37,795 bases of DNA from assembly GCA_919902735.1 (NCBI GenBank), contig CAKKRM010000112.1, positions 1-37,795 of the forward strand. Reading direction: 5' to 3'. The DNA is from Anaerolineales bacterium (GTDB taxonomy: Bacteria > Chloroflexota > Anaerolineae > Anaerolineales > Villigracilaceae). The translations under genes and the position numbers were made by a program. The notes beneath the pieces were generated by a model. The model was not told the origin of the DNA and did not search any database. It saw only the letters and a list, made by a program, of their open reading frames with translations. Below, one piece after another: positions 32,377 through 37,795 of the stretch; the stretch's first letter is position 1; each line of letters starts with the position of its first letter.

Positions 32377-32466
32377 TCACGATTCTGGAGTCCATCAGCT
32401 CACCGTCCTGTGGATGCTGATGGGTATTTCAGGCGGCAAGCCGCCTGACTCCAGAGTTTTCCGTGA
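32377..32466. repeat. Structured three-stem repeat after the metallophosphoesterase gene
   Basis: Three perfect stems nest here: an outer 9-bp stem (32384-32392 with 32447-32455), an 8-bp hairpin (32392-32399 with 32416-32423), and an 8-bp hairpin with loop AA (32430-32437 with 32440-32447). Adjoining stems share a base at 32392 and 32447, so not all pairs can form at once. A further 5-bp pairing (32377-32381 with 32462-32466) closes the structure. It looks like a three-way junction. A TTTT follows at 32457-32460, so terminator action is possible. Confidence 0.6.
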
Positions 32467-32506
32467 AATTCTGATTGGAACAATTAATAACGGAAGTGAG
32501 TTAGAA

Positions 32507-33358
32507 ATGTCAGACGAACTTAACGCACGCGCACGCGCAGATTTTAGCCGGGCGCGATTTAAATCCTTTATCAACCAGGTGTTCTCCGTGGTTGCTGGAA
32601 AGCACACCACCACCTTGCTCTCCTATGATGAGATCAAGGAAAAACTGCGGATTGGCGGACCCATTTATCGGGGAGTAAAAACCGTTCGCGTGGATCAGGT
32701 GGCAGGGAGTCTGAACCGCTATCACGAATTCGACCGCGCCTTCCTCCCCAAAGAAGATCAACTCGCCAGCCGCTGGCAAAAAGTCGACCGCGCTTTTTAT
32801 CAGGAAATCAATCTCCCGCCTGTCGTTTTATATAAAGTTGGCGATGTCTATTTTGTCGTGGACGGCCATCATCGCGTTTCCGTTGCCCGCGAGCAGGGAC
32901 AGCTATACATCGAAGCCGAAGTGCGTGAATGCGCCACGCGCGTCAACATCACAGCAAACATCAAACCCGAAGACCTTGAAATTCTCGGCGCAAAAGTTAA
33001 CTTTCTGGAACGCACCACGCTCGACAGAATTCGCCCTGATGCGAACGTAAAATTAAACATCCCCGATGGCTTTGAACGTATGCTCGAACACATTGCCGTG
33101 CATCGTTACTTCATGGGCATCGATCTCAAGCGTGACATCTCTGAAGAAGAAGCGGTGGCACATTGGTACGACACGGTCTACATGCCCATCATCGAAGTCA
33201 TCCGCGAAAGCGGCATCTTAAAAGAATTCCCCGATAAAACCGAAGGCGATTTATATCTTTGGGTTTTGGATCACCAGCATTATTTATCCAAAGAAGAAGG
33301 CCAACCCCTTCAACCGCCTGAAACCGCCGCCAAACAATTCATCGAAGAAAATGAGTAA
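32507..33358 (+). CDS. ParB-like-fold protein (DUF4032-like) of unknown function
   Basis: A 283-residue protein. Residues about 40-125 carry a ParB/sulfiredoxin-type signature: VDQVAGSLNRYHEFDRAF, then VVLYKVGDVYFVVDGHHRVS with a conserved DGHHR motif. Similar regions occur in uncharacterised DUF4032-type proteins. The remainder is helical. ParB-like folds bind DNA or nucleotides, but no helix-turn-helix follows here. The ATG at 32507 is the natural start; upstream in-frame codons run through the structured repeat. It ends three bases before the DapA-family gene, so they are co-transcribed. Confidence 0.75.
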   Translation: MSDELNARARADFSRARFKSFINQVFSVVAGKHTTTLLSYDEIKEKLRIGGPIYRGVKTVRVDQVAGSLNRYHEFDRAFLPKEDQLASRWQKVDRAFYQEINLPPVVLYKVGDVYFVVDGHHRVSVAREQGQLYIEAEVRECATRVNITANIKPEDLEILGAKVNFLERTTLDRIRPDANVKLNIPDGFERMLEHIAVHRYFMGIDLKRDISEEEAVAHWYDTVYMPIIEVIRESGILKEFPDKTEGDLYLWVLDHQHYLSKEEGQPLQPPETAAKQFIEENE

Positions 33359-33361
33359 TCT

Positions 33362-34282
33362 ATGACTGACCTTCATCCACTGGCAGGAGTCTACGCCGCG
33401 GCAGTGACTCCATTAAAAGCAGACGCCTCTTCCTTCGACTTTGAAGCTGTTCCTGCTCTTTTGCATTTTCTTGCCTCTCGCGGATGCCACGGCGCATTGC
33501 TCTTCGGCACCACTGGCGAGGGACCTTCGTTCTCACCAAAGGAACGCGAAGCCTTCATGCGTTCCGTCCGTGTGATTCGCAATCAACTACGCGGATTCAA
33601 ACTCCTCGCTGGCACAGGCACGCCCAGCCTCAGCGAAACCATTGAGCTAACCAAACTTGCTTTTGAACTCAATTACGACGGCGTAGTTGTTCTGCCCCCG
33701 TATTATTTCCGCAAAGCAACAGACGAAGGTTTGTTTCAATGGTTCAGCGAACTCATCGAAAAAGCCGTGCCTCAGGGAAAACACCTACTCGGCTATCACA
33801 TCCCTGTCATGACGGGCGTTGGCTTTTCACTGGATTTGCTTGAAAGACTCAAAACAAAATTCCCCAATCAATTCGCAGGCATAAAAGACTCGTCGCACGA
33901 TGAAGCCTTTGCAACTGCTCTTGGTCAACGCTTTGGAAAAGAATTATTCGTTTTGAACGGCACAGATTCCTATTTCCACCATGCGCTGAAAAATAATGCC
34001 CAAGGCGCAATCACCGCTCCTGCAAATCTCATCTCCGACAACCTGCGCGAAGTTTGGGATTTGTTTCAGGAGGGCAAAGACCCATCCGATATGCAGGCAA
34101 AGGTCACAGAACAGCGGCATTTTCTGGAGCATTACTCCCCCATCGCACCTGTGCTCAAAGGCTTGCTTCATAAAATACACGAACTGCCGAATTGGTCAGT
34201 CCGCCCACCGCTGGAGGGTTTGGATGAGAAAACTCTTGAAGAGGCAGCGGAAGGGTTTTCAAAGATTTCGTTATCAAAGTAG
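33362..34282 (+). CDS. DapA-family aldolase (dihydrodipicolinate synthase / N-acetylneuraminate lyase)
   Basis: A 306-residue class I aldolase. Key features are GTTGEGPSFSPKER (residues 49-62), YHIP with Tyr145, and Schiff-base Lys175 in FAGIKDSS. It ends in a DapA-like helical domain. Members make dihydrodipicolinate, split sialic acids or cleave keto-deoxy sugars, and the specificity cannot be read reliably; the residue pattern is not a textbook DapA. Its stop codon (TAG at 34280-34282) lies inside a palindrome shared with the converging HEPN gene. Confidence 0.85.
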   Translation: MTDLHPLAGVYAAAVTPLKADASSFDFEAVPALLHFLASRGCHGALLFGTTGEGPSFSPKEREAFMRSVRVIRNQLRGFKLLAGTGTPSLSETIELTKLAFELNYDGVVVLPPYYFRKATDEGLFQWFSELIEKAVPQGKHLLGYHIPVMTGVGFSLDLLERLKTKFPNQFAGIKDSSHDEAFATALGQRFGKELFVLNGTDSYFHHALKNNAQGAITAPANLISDNLREVWDLFQEGKDPSDMQAKVTEQRHFLEHYSPIAPVLKGLLHKIHELPNWSVRPPLEGLDEKTLEEAAEGFSKISLSK

Positions 34283-34315
34283 AGACACGGCGGCGGCGTA
34301 TCTCTACTTTGATAA
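34271..34315. terminator. Bidirectional palindrome at the ends of convergent genes
   Basis: A 15-bp perfect stem (34271-34285 with 34301-34315) with a 15-base GC-rich loop overlaps the stop codons of the DapA-family gene (+) and the HEPN gene (-). Both proteins therefore end LSK. Long T-runs are missing on both sides, so it may work as a Rho-assisted terminator, or be a REP-like repeat of the GTAGAGAC type. Confidence 0.55.
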
Positions 34316-34681
34316 ATAATCTTTTGCGGCTTGCAAAAAATCCCACGCCTGATCTATCATCGTCTTTACAGAAGATGCCTGAAACCTGGCAGACACATCG
34401 TAATCGCTGGCAATTCGGCGGCTGAATGCCTCCAAAAACCACTTGTGATATTTTTTGTCGAAAATTCCAGTCTTGATGTAATGCTCTCCAAATGCCCCAT
34501 GCACATTTCCGTGCTTGCTGAAACTCAAGTCTTTTTCATTCAACAAAGCCTCGGCAATGTAGAACATCGCATAATAAGCGCGGCTGATCGAATCAGCCAG
34601 GTATCCCCCCTTCAACAAAAGGTCGGCAGATTCAATGGCTTCTTCCGCCCTGAGCAGGAGCGAACTGCTTTCTTCTTTCAT
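34304..34681 (-). CDS. HEPN-domain protein (HepT-like toxin)
   Basis: A 125-residue all-helical protein of the HEPN family, with AEEAIESADLLLKGGYLADSI and SRAYYAMFYIAEALL. In HEPN RNases an Arg-x(4-6)-His motif does the cutting; here the position after RAYYAMF is Tyr instead of His, so activity is uncertain. It is encoded with a nucleotidyltransferase (MNT) that in HepT/MntA pairs neutralises the toxin by modifying it. The ATG at 34681 has GAAGGGA about ten bases before it; the frame overlaps the MNT gene by 50 bases. Confidence 0.88.
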   Translation of the reverse strand: MKEESSSLLLRAEEAIESADLLLKGGYLADSISRAYYAMFYIAEALLNEKDLSFSKHGNVHGAFGEHYIKTGIFDKKYHKWFLEAFSRRIASDYDVSARFQASSVKTMIDQAWDFLQAAKDYLSK

Positions 34682-35000
34682 AGAGTTTAATCCCTTCGTT
34701 TTTGACATTGCGAAGCAGTGGCTTTTTTCCTGAAATCCAATCCCGCTCGCGCGAGAACATGGGGCTGACTGTAATAAGATATTGCAAAGACAGGTCGCTA
34801 ACCAAATCAGCAGTGCGGCTGATTTCCTTATTATGGAATCGGAAAGTATCCAATACGATCAAAACATCCAGGTCCGAACCGTCTTCGTAATCTCCACGCG
34901 CATAGGAGCCAAACAAATAAATACTCCTGACACGGTCCCCGTACAACCGAGTCAGAGCTTGTTTGAACTGCTTTAAGACTTTCTGAATATTTGCGGGCAT
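34632..35000 (-). CDS. Minimal nucleotidyltransferase (MntA-like antitoxin)
   Basis: A 122-residue protein of the minimal DNA polymerase-beta-like nucleotidyltransferase family. The active-site motif GSYARGDYEDGSDLDVLIVL is intact (Gly31-Ser32, Asp43 and Asp45). In characterised HepT-MntA pairs, MntA transfers AMP or oligo-A onto a tyrosine of HepT to block it. The last 20 residues (ERRKQFAPAQGGRSH end) run into the HEPN gene and are probably not essential. It has a perfect TATAAT upstream and is divergent from lplA. Confidence 0.9.
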   Translation of the reverse strand: MPANIQKVLKQFKQALTRLYGDRVRSIYLFGSYARGDYEDGSDLDVLIVLDTFRFHNKEISRTADLVSDLSLQYLITVSPMFSRERDWISGKKPLLRNVKNEGIKLYERRKQFAPAQGGRSH

Positions 35001-35027
35001 TTCCTGTTCCTATTGTTATCTGACCTA

Positions 35028-35056
35028 ATTATACACTTCTAACTCTGGGAGTAAAA
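35028..35056 (-). promoter_or_regulatory. Promoter of the MNT-HEPN pair
   Basis: On the minus strand TTTTAC (35051-35056) and a perfect TATAAT (35028-35033) are separated by 17 bases, leaving a leader of about 20 bases before the ATG at 35000. It overlaps the -10 box proposed for the divergent lplA gene. Confidence 0.55.
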
Positions 35057-35057
35057 T
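35052..35057 (+). promoter_or_regulatory. Candidate -10 box of the lplA-like gene
   Basis: TAAAAT lies 6 bases before the ATG at 35064, with TTATAC at 35029-35034 (17-base spacing) as a weak -35. This again suggests a leaderless start, though GGGAG at 35047-35051 could serve as a ribosome site. The region overlaps the divergent MNT promoter, so the two may compete. Confidence 0.35.
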
Positions 35058-35063
35058 ACATCC

Positions 35064-35879
35064 ATGACAATCTGGCGATTACTTTGCACTCCCCCATCCA
35101 CGGGCGCATGGAACATGGCGGTGGATGAATCCATTCTCGAACATATCCATCGCGGCGAGACAAAGCCCACCCTGCGTTTGTATTCATGGAATCCTCCCTG
35201 CCTTTCCTTAGGACACGCCCAATCCTTCAAAGATGTGGATGTGGAGAGACTCCAATCTCACGGCTGGGAAGTTGTGCGCCGCGTTACGGGGGGACGGGCG
35301 ATCCTGCATACGGATGAATTGACCTACTCTGTGACAGGCAGCGCGGAAGAACCCGTGCTTGCGGGCGGCGTGCTGGAATCATATAACCGCTTGGCACAGG
35401 CATTGCTACATGCCGTTAAATCTTTGAGCGTGCCTGTGGAAATGAAAGAACATGAAGATGGACACATGCAGCAAAATTTGAATCCCGTCTGCTTTGAAGT
35501 TCCGTCCACTTATGAGATTACAGTGGAAGGGAAAAAGTTGATCGGCTCGGCACAGGCACGCAAGAAGGAAGGCGTGTTGCAGCATGGATCACTTCCACTT
35601 ACTGGCGATCTGACTCGAATTTGCCAGGCCTTGGTATTCAAGGATGAAGCGGCGAGAGAGAATGCGGCGCAAAGATTACTGGCGCGCGCGACAACGGTTG
35701 AGTCCATTATCAGCGTGAAAACTGATTGGGAAATAGCAGCCCAGGCTTTCGTTAAAGGATTTGAGGCGCAGTTGGGAATCCACTTTCAGCGTGAGGAAAT
35801 GTCCCGATCCGAATCCGAAAGAGCTGAAGAATTAGTCAAAGAAAAATATGCAAACCCAACATGGACGGAGCGAATTTGA
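35064..35879 (+). CDS. Lipoate-protein ligase A family protein
   Basis: A 271-residue member of the BPL/LPL fold. The cofactor-binding RRVTGGRAILHTDELTYSV (Arg72-Ala79 core) and the lysine in GKKLIGSAQARKKEG (Lys158), then VLQHGSLPL, are conserved. The family attaches lipoate (or octanoate) to the lysine of 2-oxoacid dehydrogenase E2 subunits and GcvH. The protein lacks the separate C-terminal domain of E. coli LplA, so it could be an octanoyltransferase (LipM type). It is translationally coupled to the reductase that follows. Confidence 0.88.
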   Translation: MTIWRLLCTPPSTGAWNMAVDESILEHIHRGETKPTLRLYSWNPPCLSLGHAQSFKDVDVERLQSHGWEVVRRVTGGRAILHTDELTYSVTGSAEEPVLAGGVLESYNRLAQALLHAVKSLSVPVEMKEHEDGHMQQNLNPVCFEVPSTYEITVEGKKLIGSAQARKKEGVLQHGSLPLTGDLTRICQALVFKDEAARENAAQRLLARATTVESIISVKTDWEIAAQAFVKGFEAQLGIHFQREEMSRSESERAEELVKEKYANPTWTERI

Positions 35880-36928
35880 AAAAATTTCTAGTTTATGGTT
35901 CGTATGGTTATACGGGAAGTTTGATCGTCGAACAGGCGGTCAAACAGGGATTGCATCCATTGCTCGCGGGGCGGGATGAAAAGCAACTGCGCGCGCAAAC
36001 TGAAAAATTTGGTTTGGAATATCGCGCGTTTTCATTGGATAACACCGCCGCATTGGACTCTGCGTTGCAGGAAGTGGACGCGGTTTTGCATTGCGCGGGT
36101 CCGTTCGTGTTGACCTTCCGCCAAATGGCCGAGGCGTGCATCCGCAACAAAAAACATTACGTGGATATTAGCGGCGAGATCGAAGGCTTTGAAGCGCTGG
36201 CCGCGATGGATGAAGATGCAAAACACGCGGGCGTGATGCTGCTGCCAGGCGGCGGCTTCGACGTGGTTCCATCGGATTGTTTGATCGCGTATGTTGCTGG
36301 AAAACTTGCGGGAGCAACTCATCTTGAACTTTATATAAAAGGCATTGGCAGCGGAGTCTCGCGCGGCACGGCTCGTTCTGGAATCGAGAACAGCCACAGG
36401 CAGGGACGCATCCGCCGCGATGGAAAAATTGTCAGTGTGCCTAATTTATGGGACAGCAAATTTGTAGACTTTGGGCGCGGGCCTTCGCGGCTGGTTTCCA
36501 TGGGCTGGGGGGATGTGAGTACGGCGTATCACAGCACAGGCATTCCAAATGTGACCGTGTACATGAGCTTCCCCGCTGCGATGGTCAACATGATGCGCCT
36601 TACTCGTTTCATTGGGCCGCTTCTTTATACTCGCATGGCAAGGGATTTTATAAAATGGCTCATTGGGAAATTCTTTGCGCCTGGCCCTTCACGCAAACAA
36701 AATGAAAATGGATTTAGTTTATTGATTGCCGAAGTGACCGATGGTAAACAAATTGTGCGCGCGAAATTAAAGACTCCCGAAGCGTATTATTTGACTGCGT
36801 TAACTTCTGTGGAAATAATCAAGCGCATCTTAAGTTCTGATTTCAAAACTGGATTTCAAACCCCGAGCAAAGTCTACGGCGCGGATTTTATTTTGCAGTT
36901 CGATGGAGTTCAGCGCGAAAGTTTGTAG
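35876..36928 (+). CDS. Saccharopine dehydrogenase-like NAD(P)-binding oxidoreductase
   Basis: A 350-residue reductase of the saccharopine dehydrogenase/trans-acting enoyl reductase family. It begins with a Rossmann fold, KKFLVYGSYGYTGSLIVEQA (nucleotide-binding Gly residues), then DAVLHCAGPF and KHYVDISGEIEGFEAL. The middle has LLPGGGFDVVPSDCLIAYV, typical of the family. Its substrate is unknown; relatives act in mycocerosate or lipid metabolism. A TTG at 35876 with GGAG five to six bases upstream overlaps the lplA stop as TTGA; an alternative ATG at 35861 lacks a ribosome site. No terminator is visible downstream. Confidence 0.82.
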   Translation: MKKFLVYGSYGYTGSLIVEQAVKQGLHPLLAGRDEKQLRAQTEKFGLEYRAFSLDNTAALDSALQEVDAVLHCAGPFVLTFRQMAEACIRNKKHYVDISGEIEGFEALAAMDEDAKHAGVMLLPGGGFDVVPSDCLIAYVAGKLAGATHLELYIKGIGSGVSRGTARSGIENSHRQGRIRRDGKIVSVPNLWDSKFVDFGRGPSRLVSMGWGDVSTAYHSTGIPNVTVYMSFPAAMVNMMRLTRFIGPLLYTRMARDFIKWLIGKFFAPGPSRKQNENGFSLLIAEVTDGKQIVRAKLKTPEAYYLTALTSVEIIKRILSSDFKTGFQTPSKVYGADFILQFDGVQRESL

Positions 36929-37013
36929 CAACAAAGGCGGTTGGATGAAAAGCTGAAATATAGTCTGCAAAAAAATTATTCCATATTCTCTTGTTAGGCT
37001 TTTAATTTGAATT

Positions 37014-37196
37014 CAAAATACCCCATGGCTTTTCCAAGGTCGCTTGACATCTTTTTAATTTTGTAGCAAGGCTTAACGCGAAAAGCGCAAATCAGGCAAA
37101 TTTACGCGAAAATAAATGAAAAATTCGCGTCTTTCGCCTTTTCGCGGAATTCGCGTTAAGATTTTCCTGACCTTGGAATAGCCATGCAAAATACCC
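37014..37196. mobile_element. 163-bp MITE-like element with 10-bp target duplications
   Basis: The element at 37024-37186 has terminal inverted repeats of 18 bp, CATGGCTTTTCCAAGGTC at the left and GACCTTGGAATAGCCATG at the right (17 of 18 match). It is bordered directly by the 10-bp direct repeat CAAAATACCC at 37014-37023 and 37187-37196. Inside, GCTTAACGCGAA and TTCGCGTTAAG form a second inverted pair. No reading frame is present. The ends are unlike those of the 8-bp-duplication elements in this window. The rest of the 36929-37291 intergenic region holds only the promoter at 37206. Confidence 0.75.
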
Positions 37197-37205
37197 ATTT
37201 CTACC

Positions 37206-37234
37206 TTGCCAAGCTCGAATATTTGTTCTACAAT
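37206..37234 (+). promoter_or_regulatory. Promoter of the VOC-family gene
   Basis: TTGCCA (37206-37211) and TACAAT (37229-37234) are separated by 17 bases, leaving a leader of about 50 bases before the ATG at 37292. Each box has one mismatch to consensus. Confidence 0.7.
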
Positions 37235-37291
37235 GAGTTCAGAGTTTTATAAATGATCAACTTCAAGTTACTTTAGAAAGGATGTGTAAAG

Positions 37292-37651
37292 ATGTTGGAT
37301 TTAAATTCTGTAATGCTAGGTTCGATGCAGCCCCTCGTGTTGGCGGCTTTCTATGAAAAGGTGTTTGGAAAGCCCGCAGACATGGCCGATCAGGAAAACG
37401 GCTTTTGGGGATGGCAGGTTGGAAATGGGTTTGTAGGAATCCTGACCCATTCCGAAATGAACGGTAACGCAAAGGAACCTGGGCGCGTGATGATCAATTT
37501 TGCAACCCCACAAGTCAAAGAGGAGTTCGAGCGCATCAAAGCCCTCGGCGGCGCGGTCATCAAAGAGCCGTATGAGATGGGTGGCGGATTTATCGCAACC
37601 CTGGCTGACCCCGATGGAAATTATTTCCAATTGATGAATCCGATGGGTTAG
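37292..37651 (+). CDS. VOC-superfamily (glyoxalase/bleomycin resistance-like) protein
   Basis: A 119-residue single vicinal-oxygen-chelate domain: LAAFYEKVFGKPADMADQ, GRVMINFATPQVKEEFERIK, and a closing FIATLADPDGNYFQLMNP typical of the family. Metal ligands of glyoxalase I are not fully recognisable, so function may be binding rather than lyase activity. AAAGGATG precedes the ATG. It is bracketed by two unrelated MITE-like elements. Confidence 0.85.
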   Translation: MLDLNSVMLGSMQPLVLAAFYEKVFGKPADMADQENGFWGWQVGNGFVGILTHSEMNGNAKEPGRVMINFATPQVKEEFERIKALGGAVIKEPYEMGGGFIATLADPDGNYFQLMNPMG

Positions 37652-37745
37652 TTACTGATGTTACGCACCGTCCCGAAGGTTTGACTGGAAAGCAAGCCTG
37701 AATTACGAGAACCTTCGGGACGTTCTGCGTAAGGTCAGTTAGTTA
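37647..37745. mobile_element. MITE-like element, copy B, with 8-bp target duplications
   Basis: The element at 37655-37737 (83 bp) is bordered by the direct repeat GTTAGTTA at 37647-37654 and 37738-37745. Its left end CTGATGTTACGCACCGTCCC is the same as that of the element at 4583, and its right half AATTACGAGAACCTTCGGGA is nearly the same too. The right end, read inward on the minus strand, is TGACCTTACGCA. The left duplication contains the TAG stop-codon context of the VOC gene (TAG at 37649-37651). Confidence 0.78.
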
Positions 37746-37774
37746 TTAGACGTTATCGGAAATAGCGTTATGAT
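37746..37774 (+). promoter_or_regulatory. Promoter at the right edge of the window
   Basis: TTAGAC (37746-37751) and TATGAT (37769-37774) are separated by 17 bases, and an ATG follows 6 bases later at 37781. The -35 box directly abuts the right target duplication of the MITE-like element, so the insertion may have affected this promoter. Confidence 0.5.
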
Positions 37775-37780
37775 AGGCGA

Positions 37781-37795
37781 ATGATTGAATATGAA
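37781..37795 (+). CDS. First codons of a gene running off the window (partial)
   Basis: ATG followed by codons for Ile-Glu-Tyr-Glu, cut by the window edge. It is called only because a good promoter ends 6 bases before it, which implies a leaderless start. Nothing can be said of the product. Confidence 0.35.

Noticed and set aside
32384-32460. Hammerhead ribozyme
   Set aside because: There is a three-stem layout and a CTGATGG sequence, but the conserved CTGATGA/GAAA core is not complete.
32333-32506. N-terminal extension of the ParB-like protein
   Set aside because: The in-frame codons run through the end of the previous gene and a structured repeat and have no protein-like character; the ATG at 32507 gives a natural start.
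36929-37013. Possible gene or RNA between the reductase and the 163-bp element
   Set aside because: AT-rich sequence with no convincing frame, hairpin or promoter; I see nothing in it.

Overview
The window looks like a piece of a Chloroflexota chromosome, most likely class Anaerolineae. This is inferred from gene style: a 14-blade Reg_prop sensor lipoprotein, cytosolic Ser/Thr kinase with PQQ repeats, an rpmH-rnpA-yidD-yidC-jag cluster, many one-component and two-component regulators, mid-range GC and abundant small palindromic repeats. No rRNA, tRNA, CRISPR array, transposase gene or phage gene was found. All functional names rest on visible motifs; no database search was run.

Layout. 1-4.7 kb (+): a possible tail of an upstream gene, a large sensor kinase and its LuxR-type response regulator, a miniature inverted-repeat element and a bidirectional terminator. 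4.7-9.2 kb (-): a DsbA-like thiol oxidoreductase, then an operon read XRE regulator, TPR protein, tandem GNAT, V4R-domain protein, monoacylglycerol-lipase-like hydrolase, mostly with 4-base overlaps. 9.2-19.3 kb (-): one long, tightly packed series read PfkB kinase, parA, parB, amidohydrolase, GspE-N-type histidine kinase, GAF histidine kinase, OmpR-type regulator, CpaE-like protein, a small unknown protein, and a CpaF-like secretion ATPase. 19.4-23.2 kb (-): the rpmH-rnpA-yidD-(PQQ lipoprotein)-yidC-jag operon with a clear promoter and terminator. 23.2-25.6 kb (-): adenosine deaminase and an M20 amidohydrolase. 25.7-31.6 kb (-): a seven-gene signalling operon of Ser/Thr kinase, PP2C phosphatase, J-domain/vWA fusion, FHA protein, small protein, OmpR-type regulator and a 39-residue membrane peptide. 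31.7-34.3 kb (+): metallophosphoesterase, ParB-like-fold protein and a DapA-family aldolase. 34.3-35.0 kb (-): a HEPN/MNT toxin-antitoxin pair. 35.1-37.8 kb (+): lipoate-protein ligase family protein, a saccharopine-dehydrogenase-like reductase, a VOC protein and the first codons of a further gene.

Two layers seem most worth attention. First, small non-coding mobile elements: two relatives at 4583-4691 and 37655-37737, each bounded by an 8-bp direct repeat; a third related core at 19332-19443; an unrelated 163-bp element at 37024-37186 bounded by a 10-bp direct repeat; and palindromic repeats that lie in frame inside two enzyme genes (M20 amidohydrolase and YtcJ-like amidohydrolase). Second, signalling operons with unusual combinations: phospho-Ser/Thr signalling joined to a DnaJ-vWA fusion and a two-component receiver, and two histidine kinases plus a regulator joined to CpaE/CpaF-type proteins with no pilin or TadB/C in view. 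Several first genes of transcription units have a -10 box only 6-8 bases before the start codon, which suggests leaderless mRNAs.
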